Assembly: GCA_963991775.1 (NCBI GenBank)
Contig: CAXDRM010000068.1
Location: 1 to 7,337 of the forward strand
Source of the DNA: CAXDRM01 sp963991775
GTDB lineage: Bacteria > Pseudomonadota > Alphaproteobacteria > Rickettsiales > JABIRX01
Direction: 5' to 3'
Length of the DNA: 7,337 nt
This document shows positions 1 to 5,433 of the stretch, in pieces. Position 1 is the stretch's first letter. Each line of letters begins with the position of its first letter. A program made the position numbers and the translations under genes. A model generated the notes under the pieces. The model was not told where the DNA came from, ran no database searches, and was given only the letters and a program-made list of their open reading frames with translations.

Positions 1-2667
1 CAAGATTTGTAATACATCTTTTTTATCCCCAAAACAAGTTTCCACAGCCACAACTACTGCTTTGCAAAAATGGAATTTTTGACCACCATAATTTAAGTCA
101 TTTAAAAAAGTTGTGATAGTTCTGTTATCAGTATGAAAAAAGCTGTCTGTTGTAATATTTCTAGAAATCTCTAATCTATCTCTCTTACCCTTAGTCATAT
201 CAAAACATTGCTCCAACAAGCTTGTACAATCATGTGCTGCTGTGGAAGAAATAGGTGTTACGGGGTTATAGCTAGCACAAGAAGCATGATATTGCTGCAT
301 ATTTTGCAATGCAGTGCTATAATACTGTAGTATCTGTGTCTGATAATTTAAAAGATGATTGATTTGTTGGTTCTGCCCAATCAGTTGATTTAAATATTGC
401 TCACGTTGTTTTAATTCGATATCTTTGGCAGTTTGAGACAGAAGACCTTCAATCTCTGCTTTTACAGATGCTATGTCTTGCACAGCCTGCTGTTTTTGTA
501 ATTCTAATTTTTCAATCTGTTGCTCCTTAATCAACTTACCTTTAGTAATTTTATATCTAGCTGATAAATCTTGCTGAAGCTCTTCTAAATTTTTTCCCGC
601 TAAATAGGCTTCAGATCCTTCAGCAGCAGCTACGGATAGAATACCATCTCTAGCTGGCATAGGCTCTTTAATCAACGCAGCTTCTGATAAAATAGCTGAT
701 ATGGCCTTTAAACTTAACTCATCACGTGAAATAAAATCACTCCTAATATAATCATATTGAACCCTAACATTTTGGGCTAATTTAGATAGTAACCTATTTA
801 ATGAAGGTGATTCTGGTCTTGCTAATTTCGTTTCTTGAAGCATTGCCTCTCGCTGTTCAACGACTTCATCTATCCTTGCATGACTTTCCTTTTCTGGATC
901 TGATCTATTCTCTAAAGTTGTAACTTCAGCTTTTTCACCTGGTGGTAACATTATTTCCGCACTATAATTGCGACGCAACGCTGTTTCATATGCATCAAAA
1001 TCAAAAGCGTGTACATCCTGAACTATAGGGGTGATACCTATAAATTCTTGACTACCTCCGCCTGTTACCTGGTATGTATCTTCAAATTTTAAGCCAGCTG
1101 TTAACAAATTACTTGTAGGCAAATCCAGAGTTTTATGACTTGTAAATAATTTTTGCTCAGCATCATATGTAATGCCATTCTTTTTAAAATTATCAGATAA
1201 TTCCTGATAGAGGCTCGCCAAACAGCTTTCATGCAGAGTTTGCAGAATAGCTGCTCTTTGTTGCTGAGGCGTCTGCACTAGCTCAAAATTTGGCCTAGCA
1301 TCTTGTACAGAAATTGTAGGCTCTTGCTCTTCAGTCAATCTTTTTTCACCTAGGCCTATAGCAAGCTGCTCATGTCTTATTTTCAACTCAATCTCTGCTT
1401 TAAGCTCTGCTGCTGTTTTTTCTGCCGAACTAAACTCAAGACGAAATGGGTTAACTTTGTTTGCTTTAGCTTTATGAATCTTTGTAGCAAATCCTTCTAG
1501 ATTAAGCTTATCTACAAACCTTGTTAAAATATCTTCGCTTTCAGCAGAAAACAAACCTGTTTTACTATCATAATTTATTCCTTTCTTACCCAAAAAGGCT
1601 AAAGCTGATTTTTCAAAAGCCAAATCTTTAAGGGTAACTGGCTCTTCTGCTAGATCTTCTGCTATATTTTCTAGTAATTTAGCTGTTTGGTTTCTAACTT
1701 GTTTTTCAGCATCCAAAACATCCTTCGCAGATGATTCAAGCAATGGTAGCAAATCTCTAAAAATTTCTCGAAATTCTTCATAATAAGGTTTTAGCATCTC
1801 GTTAATCTTATGAACCCCGAACTTACGAAGAAAACCTCTTTCTAAATCTCGATCTGTATTGTTCCGATAAACATCATCAAAAGCCGCTTTATAAAACATC
1901 AATTTTACCATTTTCCGATCAATATATGACTTAAAATTATTAATTCTTAGGATCCCTTGCTTCAAATCAATCTCAGACCCTTTTCCAGCTTTATATTCTA
2001 ATAATACTCCTTCTGCTTGGCCGGCTTGATGGCTAAAAAAACTTTTCAAAACATCATCTAGCTTTTTCTGCAGCAGCTCGGGTGTTAAAGCTTTATCAGA
2101 AAAATAAAAAGGTAAAACATCATTTCTCAAGGAATCATAAAACTCTTGATCTGTAACTTTTGCCACCCTCTCTGCATGCTCAAGATTAGGCATTATTTTG
2201 TTATAAAATAAAATGTCTTCCTCACGGTTAAAATCTAAACTTTTCTCTGCAGATGATTCACATAAAAATTCTTTTTGTCTTTTTGTTGCAATATTTATAA
2301 AACATTCTAGCTCAAGCGCTAGTGCTCGTGGAGACTCCTGCGAATATTGATCAAACTTCCCATTGAGTAAAAAAGCATCTAAATCCTCTATATGGCATAT
2401 TCTATAAAGAAAAAAATCTTTTAAATCTTTTCTATTTTTGAAATGCTCTGCATCAAAAATTCTTTCAAGATAAGGTATAAGATACTCTTCTATACCTTCT
2501 TTAAATTTTTTTAATATTAGCAATTCACCAAATACAGATTTTTTTTTGTCATCAAGATCTATATAAGGAGCATTTTGATTATGTGCGAATATATCAGCTA
2601 AAATTTTGTGTTTTGCTGCATACCGTGCTTGATGATCTGTCGTTTTTGTTTTCTTTCCTTTTGGCAT
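1..2667 (-). CDS. Large protein of unknown function, coiled coil and internal repeats, C-terminus beyond window
   Basis: An uninterrupted reading frame of 889 codons runs from ATG at 2667 to base 1 with no stop, so the C-terminus is missing. I do not recognise the family. The start is well supported by GAGGAG three bases upstream and a strong promoter. The N-terminus is lysine-rich (MPKGKKTKTT) with no signal peptide or membrane segment, which suggests a soluble protein. Residues 1-690 are mostly charged and helix-prone. A motif with G, then D four residues later, then a small hydrophobic pair recurs at G230/D234, G363/D367 and G498/D502. A Gln/Glu/Leu-rich coiled coil spans about 692-792. 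After it, cysteines cluster at 797, 814, 821, 868 and 878, which could bind metal or form disulfides. A lineage-specific structural or secreted effector protein is possible, but nothing seen here proves it. It follows the antitoxin gene after 125 bases and has its own promoter. Confidence 0.88.
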   Translation of the reverse strand, partial: MPKGKKTKTTDHQARYAAKHKILADIFAHNQNAPYIDLDDKKKSVFGELLILKKFKEGIEEYLIPYLERIFDAEHFKNRKDLKDFFLYRICHIEDLDAFLLNGKFDQYSQESPRALALELECFINIATKRQKEFLCESSAEKSLDFNREEDILFYNKIMPNLEHAERVAKVTDQEFYDSLRNDVLPFYFSDKALTPELLQKKLDDVLKSFFSHQAGQAEGVLLEYKAGKGSEIDLKQGILRINNFKSYIDRKMVKLMFYKAAFDDVYRNNTDRDLERGFLRKFGVHKINEMLKPYYEEFREIFRDLLPLLESSAKDVLDAEKQVRNQTAKLLENIAEDLAEEPVTLKDLAFEKSALAFLGKKGINYDSKTGLFSAESEDILTRFVDKLNLEGFATKIHKAKANKVNPFRLEFSSAEKTAAELKAEIELKIRHEQLAIGLGEKRLTEEQEPTISVQDARPNFELVQTPQQQRAAILQTLHESCLASLYQELSDNFKKNGITYDAEQKLFTSHKTLDLPTSNLLTAGLKFEDTYQVTGGGSQEFIGITPIVQDVHAFDFDAYETALRRNYSAEIMLPPGEKAEVTTLENRSDPEKESHARIDEVVEQREAMLQETKLARPESPSLNRLLSKLAQNVRVQYDYIRSDFISRDELSLKAISAILSEAALIKEPMPARDGILSVAAAEGSEAYLAGKNLEELQQDLSARYKITKGKLIKEQQIEKLELQKQQAVQDIASVKAEIEGLLSQTAKDIELKQREQYLNQLIGQNQQINHLLNYQTQILQYYSTALQNMQQYHASCASYNPVTPISSTAAHDCTSLLEQCFDMTKGKRDRLEISRNITTDSFFHTDNRTITTFLNDLNYGGQKFHFCKAVVVAVETCFGDKKDVLQIL

Positions 2668-2670
2668 ATT

Positions 2671-2676
2671 CTCCTC
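2671..2676 (-). promoter_or_regulatory. Shine-Dalgarno sequence of the large gene
   Basis: GAGGAG on the minus strand ends three bases before the ATG at 2667. It is the best ribosome binding site in the window and fixes the start of the large unknown gene. The spacing is slightly short but usable. Confidence 0.75.
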
Positions 2677-2688
2677 GCAAAAATTTGC
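2677..2688. promoter_or_regulatory. Possible operator: short inverted repeat near the transcription start
   Basis: GCAAAAATTTGC has 5-bp arms (GCAAA and TTTGC) around AA. It lies between the -10 box and the Shine-Dalgarno sequence of the large gene, covering the expected start of transcription near 2685. A repressor could bind here, for example the HTH antitoxin encoded just upstream. Short A/T-rich inverted repeats are common by chance in this DNA, so this is weak. Confidence 0.2.
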
Positions 2689-2691
2689 AAC

Positions 2692-2720
2692 ATTATATCA
2701 TAATTTTAATAGCGGTGCAA
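2692..2720 (-). promoter_or_regulatory. Sigma-70-type promoter of the large gene
   Basis: On the minus strand, TTGCAC (2720-2715) is followed by exactly 17 bases and then a perfect TATAAT (2697-2692). The predicted transcript starts near 2685, giving a leader of under 20 nt that contains the GAGGAG ribosome binding site. This is the strongest promoter match in the window and suggests that the large gene is transcribed independently of the prepilin/antitoxin genes. Confidence 0.75.
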
Positions 2721-2792
2721 CCCACTATTTTTATACGAGAATTTACGCTCTAATTTAGTGTTTGTAGATTATACTACATCTAATGATAGGAT

Positions 2793-3104
2793 CTAATAAG
2801 AAACTTTTGGCTTTATCGTCAAAGTAAGGCCAAGATTTTGTAATATTTTTCCTAGCTTTTCAATGCCTGGATTAGTTTTGCCAGAAAAAACTTTGTAAAG
2901 ATTTTGCCTGCTAAGATCAGATTCTTTAGCAATTTCTGTTGCGCCACCTCTTGCATCCACTACGTCTTTTAGTGCTTGATAAAACGCTATTTTATCTCCA
3001 TCTTCCAAATATTCTTCTAACGCAACTTTTAAATATTCTTCTGCAAATGATGGATCCTCTAACTTCTTTAATACATATGATCTAAAATCACTATTTTTAC
3101 TCAT
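2793..3104 (-). CDS. HigA-type antitoxin (HI1420-like addiction module antidote), HTH DNA-binding
   Basis: This 103-residue protein has the usual length and layout of the putative addiction module antidote family (HI1420-like/HigA-like). The N-terminal part (about 1-38, containing FRSYVLKKLEDPSFAEEYL) includes an acidic helix of the kind that contacts the toxin. It is followed by ALKDVVDARGGATEIAKE and an XRE-type helix-turn-helix at about 54-76 (LSRQNLYKVFSG), then the typical hydrophobic end LGKILQNLGLTLTI. Family members neutralise a RelE-fold toxin and repress their own operon. Here the toxin gene immediately upstream survives only as a C-terminal fragment whose TGA overlaps this ATG (ATGA), so the antitoxin appears to be an orphan. 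Only a weak AGG lies upstream, so translation may depend on coupling to upstream reading. It may act against other toxins or as a regulator. The family call is strong and the present role is uncertain. Confidence 0.85.
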   Translation of the reverse strand: MSKNSDFRSYVLKKLEDPSFAEEYLKVALEEYLEDGDKIAFYQALKDVVDARGGATEIAKESDLSRQNLYKVFSGKTNPGIEKLGKILQNLGLTLTIKPKVSY

Positions 3105-3232
3105 TTAATTAACCTAATTAATGTTTTTGAAAACTTAATATCTCTAGTTTGAGAATTTTTATTACCACCATAAAGCAAGGTTACTTCATGATTTGTGTCA
3201 ACTATTAGAGACAATGAATATGAATAACTTTT
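3101..3232 (-). pseudogene. Relic of HigB/Gp49-type toxin (C-terminal fragment)
   Basis: Reading 3232 to 3104 on the minus strand gives 43 sense codons, then TGA at 3103-3101. The stretch VTLLYGGNKNSQTRDI matches the characteristic C-terminal end of phage-derived Gp49-like/HigB toxins (usually close to LLCGGDKSTQxxDIxxA). Complete toxins are about 95-115 residues, so half or more of the N-terminal part is missing. The frame has no plausible start codon in this stretch and begins directly after the TAG stop of the prepilin gene, in the same frame. Position (toxin upstream of antitoxin) and the ATGA overlap with the antitoxin start match intact modules of this kind. It is probably a deletion remnant with no ribonuclease activity. 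Confidence 0.75.
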
Positions 3233-3940
3233 CTAATCTAATAACAAAGTCAGCACACAAGCAGGTTCAGCATAAGCTACATTATAAAGATTATTGGTTT
3301 CCTCTACACAATCCAAACTATAGCTAGTACCTAGCGCTTTATCACCAGCAACATAAGCACCATATGCACGAATTGCGCCCTTGAGAGGATTTGAATCATC
3401 AAGCTTTAAATCAAATTTCTCAGCCGTCTCAGGATCAAGAGCAGCGCCGTCACTAACTTCTGAAATAGAAATTAAACTACCTAATTTAATGACATTACGC
3501 TCTTGCAACTCATCATATTGCAGCGAAAAATTACCCTGATAAGTGCCTTGTAAATAATATTCACCCTCACCCCAAATGCCGCTATAATCATTTTTAGCTA
3601 ACCCTGCTAAATTAAGATGCTGCCAAGCGCGAAATATTTCACTTTCATATTTGGTACCTAACTCGATTTGCTCATCACCATCCCCATTACATTCACTAGC
3701 CGTGCCACAAATTAAATCTGTACTATCATCAAAATAACGATGCGCCGCACTAAAATCACCTGGCAAGGCTAGATAACGCTCTTTAAAATTAGTTATGGCC
3801 GTTTCAGTTTGGGTGAATTGTCGAATATTATTAAAAATTTGTGCATTCTGTAATATTTGGCTGCCAGCCGTAGCTCCTGCCGTTAATAATGCAATTATTA
3901 CCACAACTATTGATAATTCTAATAGACTAAATCCTTTCAT
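3233..3940 (-). CDS. Prepilin-like protein with N-terminal methylation motif
   Basis: This 235-residue protein begins MKGFSLLELS, a class III (type IV pilin/pseudopilin) signal. A prepilin peptidase would cut after Gly3, leaving N-terminal Phe and the conserved Glu5. A hydrophobic helix follows to about residue 25 and would anchor the subunit in the inner membrane or pack in the fibre core. An in-frame TAG two codons upstream of the ATG excludes a longer leader. The globular part has features I associate with a Rickettsiales-type prepilin family: ALPGDF at 58-63, NGDGDEQIE at 85-93, FRAWQHLNLAGL at 103-114 and LDPETAEKFDLKLDD at 168-182. Cys78/Cys84 and Cys211/Cys228 could form disulfides. 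There is no clear Shine-Dalgarno sequence. No pilus ATPase, platform or secretin gene is nearby, so assembly would need genes elsewhere. It could be a pilus, a secretion pseudopilus or a DNA-uptake component. Confidence 0.85.
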   Translation of the reverse strand: MKGFSLLELSIVVVIIALLTAGATAGSQILQNAQIFNNIRQFTQTETAITNFKERYLALPGDFSAAHRYFDDSTDLICGTASECNGDGDEQIELGTKYESEIFRAWQHLNLAGLAKNDYSGIWGEGEYYLQGTYQGNFSLQYDELQERNVIKLGSLISISEVSDGAALDPETAEKFDLKLDDSNPLKGAIRAYGAYVAGDKALGTSYSLDCVEETNNLYNVAYAEPACVLTLLLD

Positions 3941-3969
3941 ATGCTATACTTAAATTGGTTAGAGCCGTA

Positions 3970-3998
3970 CTAATATATTACGATTTTTGACCTGTCAA
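3970..3998 (-). promoter_or_regulatory. Likely sigma-70 promoter of the prepilin gene
   Basis: On the minus strand a perfect -35 box TTGACA (3998-3993) is followed 17 bases later by TATTAG (3975-3970), or 15 bases later by TATATT (3977-3972). The start of transcription would be near 3963, leaving a leader of about 22 nt before the ATG at 3940. The -35 box is excellent and the -10 box mediocre. It overlaps the rsmG promoter on the other strand. Confidence 0.55.
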
Positions 3999-4015
3999 TA
4001 ATATTTTGCAATATT
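3987..4015 (+). promoter_or_regulatory. Possible sigma-70 promoter of the rsmG-parA-parB operon
   Basis: TTGACC (3987-3992) is followed by 17 bases and AATATT (4010-4015), which matches the -10 consensus at four of six positions. Transcription would start near 4022, giving a leader of only about 15 nt. An 8-bp direct repeat AATATTTT with a 10-bp period (4000-4007 and 4010-4017) overlaps the -10 region and could bend DNA or bind a regulator. The -35 box abuts that of the divergent prepilin promoter. Confidence 0.45.
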
Positions 4016-4036
4016 TTATTACTTTTATAAATTAGC

Positions 4037-4663
4037 ATGCCCAAAGAACCTAATGAATCATTCCTTAAATATGGTTTCAGCGTTCCACGTGAAACTCTAG
4101 AGAATCTCGAAAAATATGTAGAATTACTACTTAGCTGGAATCAAAAACATAATTTGATTGGTAAAGGCACAGTGGAACATATTTGGGAGCGCCATATTAT
4201 TGATTGCTATCAACTTACTAAATTCTTACCTAATAAAAATGCGACTATTATAGATTTTGGAACTGGGGCAGGTTTACCTGGCATGATTTTAGCATTAAGC
4301 TCTTACGAAAATGTTACTTTAATCGAGTCAATTAGCAAAAAATGTGACTTCTTGCATGAGGTAAAAAAACAGCTAGATTTACCTGTAAAAATATTAAATA
4401 AACGTGTTGAAGAGGTAAATTTTTCACGTGAAAAACAGCGCAGAATTTTTACTTCCAGAGCTGTAGCAGCTTTGCCTAAACTATTCAAATTGCTACAAAA
4501 TCATATAAATGAAGATGATATATTACTCTTTCAAAAAGGTGCAAATTATCAAGCAGAAATTAGCGCGGCACAAAAACTCTGGAAATTTAAATTTAAAACA
4601 TTTAAAAGTGTCACAAGCGAGCAAAGTGTAATTTTACAAATACAAAATTTATCATGGAAGTAA
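4037..4663 (+). CDS. rsmG: 16S rRNA (guanine527-N7)-methyltransferase RsmG (GidB)
   Basis: This 208-residue protein has the usual RsmG length and motifs. RsmG transfers a methyl group from S-adenosylmethionine to N7 of G527 in 16S rRNA in the cytoplasm. Motifs seen are LLSWNQKHNLIGKG (31-44), WERHIIDC (50-57), the SAM-binding loop IIDFGTGAGLPG (71-82), the acidic strand end LIESISKKCDFL (95-106), RVEEV (123-127) and TSRAVAALPKL (139-149), followed by the FQKG strand at 165-168. An in-frame TAA nine bases upstream limits the start to this ATG or a later one. No Shine-Dalgarno sequence is visible, so the very short leader may be read inefficiently or as nearly leaderless. The gene heads a cluster with parA (10-nt overlap), parB and an LD-carboxypeptidase. 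The rsmG-parA-parB order is common in bacteria and often origin-proximal. Two parS-like sites lie inside the coding sequence. Confidence 0.96.
   Translation: MPKEPNESFLKYGFSVPRETLENLEKYVELLLSWNQKHNLIGKGTVEHIWERHIIDCYQLTKFLPNKNATIIDFGTGAGLPGMILALSSYENVTLIESISKKCDFLHEVKKQLDLPVKILNKRVEEVNFSREKQRRIFTSRAVAALPKLFKLLQNHINEDDILLFQKGANYQAEISAAQKLWKFKFKTFKSVTSEQSVILQIQNLSWK
4081..4096. promoter_or_regulatory. parS-like ParB-binding site 1 (in rsmG)
   Basis: CGTTCCACGTGAAACT matches the bacterial parS consensus TGTTNCACGTGAAACA at every specified base except the outermost one on each side. It encodes Val16-Thr20 of RsmG. ParB loads onto such 16-bp palindromes, spreads as a CTP-dependent clamp and is pulled by ParA. 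With parAB directly downstream, a working centromere site is the natural reading. Confidence 0.8.
4420..4435. promoter_or_regulatory. parS-like ParB-binding site 2 (in rsmG)
   Basis: TTTTTCACGTGAAAAA is a perfect 16-bp palindrome that matches the parS consensus at 14 of 16 positions. The two differences are symmetric (G to T at position 2, C to A at position 15). It lies 339 bp after site 1. The symmetric loss of the outer G/C may weaken ParB binding, so it is less certain than site 1. Confidence 0.5.
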
Positions 4664-5433
4664 TCAGCGTTGTTAATCAAAAAGGAGGAGTTGGAAAAAC
4701 TACAACATGTGTAAATTTAGCTGCCTCTTTAGCAGTGATCGGGAAAAAAACTCTAGTAATTGATTTTGATCCGCAAGGTAATGCCTCAACAGGTTTAGGT
4801 ATTGAAGCTAATGAGCGTAGACAAAATATTTATGGTGTTTTGATTAAAAGATATGGTCTTGGTGATGCGATCCATAAAACCAATATAAAAAATCTTTTTA
4901 TTGTACCAAGCACTGTTGATTTAGCGGCAGCTGAATTAGAGCTTAAAGAAATGCCTAAAAGAGAATATATCCTTAAAGAAGCTCTGGCTAATCTTAAAAA
5001 TGTTTTTGATTATGTAATTATTGATTGCCCTCCTTCACTAGGTCTAATTACTGTTAATGCGCTTACTGCTGCCGAGCAATTAATTATCCCGATGCAATGT
5101 GAGTTTTATTCTTTAGAGGGCTTAAGTCATCTGATTAAAACTGTAAAAATTATTCAGGATCGTCTTAATCCTAATTTGGAAATTAAAGGAATTTTACTAA
5201 CTATGTTTGATAAACGTAACCGCATCTCTGAGCAGGTGGCACGTGAAGTACGCAAACATTTAAAATCAAAAGTGTTTAATACAGTAATTCCGCGTAATGT
5301 GAAAATGTGCGAAGCACCTTCTTTTGGTAAACCAGCCATTGCTTATGATCATACTTGCAGCGGGGCAAAATCATATATTAAATTAGTAAAAGAAATTCTA
5401 ACTAATAACCAATTACAGGCTTTACATGAATAA
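4654..5433 (+). CDS. parA: Chromosome partitioning ATPase ParA (Soj family)
   Basis: This 259-residue protein is a typical small chromosomal ParA/Soj. ATP-bound dimers bind DNA non-specifically, and ParB at parS triggers hydrolysis, which moves newly copied origins apart. Motifs seen are the deviant Walker A KGGVGKTT at 10-17 (signature Lys10, P-loop Lys15), the A' motif VIDFDPQGNAS at 35-45 with Asp39, and Walker B VIIDCPPS at 121-128 with Asp124. The C-terminal part has the family's GILLTMFDKRN (179-189) and IPRNVKMCEAPSFGKP (212-227). There is no N-terminal HTH extension, which argues for the chromosomal rather than the long plasmid type Ia form. The start fits the family's usual N-terminus (hydrophobic strand, then NQKGG). 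It overlaps rsmG by 10 nt and parB by 8 nt. No Shine-Dalgarno sequence is visible before the ATG, so coupling to rsmG translation is likely. Confidence 0.97.
   Translation: MEVISVVNQKGGVGKTTTCVNLAASLAVIGKKTLVIDFDPQGNASTGLGIEANERRQNIYGVLIKRYGLGDAIHKTNIKNLFIVPSTVDLAAAELELKEMPKREYILKEALANLKNVFDYVIIDCPPSLGLITVNALTAAEQLIIPMQCEFYSLEGLSHLIKTVKIIQDRLNPNLEIKGILLTMFDKRNRISEQVAREVRKHLKSKVFNTVIPRNVKMCEAPSFGKPAIAYDHTCSGAKSYIKLVKEILTNNQLQALHE

Noticed and set aside
718..733. CACGTG with right-hand GAAA flank inside the large gene, as a third parS
   Set aside because: Only 11 of 16 positions match the parS consensus and the left arm is lost. It is probably chance, caused by codons for Ser-Arg-Asp.
2763..2778. 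Hairpin TGTAG-ATTATA-CTACA after the antitoxin gene as a terminator
   Set aside because: The stem is only 5 bp and A/T-rich, and no T-run follows it on the minus strand.
4303..4488. Minus-strand open frame of 61 codons inside rsmG
   Set aside because: It lies wholly within a confidently identified gene, has no family resemblance and no ribosome binding site. It is a shadow frame.
5235..5250. CACGTGAA in parA as a further parS
   Set aside because: Both arms are poor (11 of 16 matches overall). It encodes Ala-Arg-Glu in a conserved ParA helix, which explains the bases.
5154..5339. Minus-strand open frame of 61 codons inside parA
   Set aside because: Antisense to a conserved ParA region, with no independent coding evidence.
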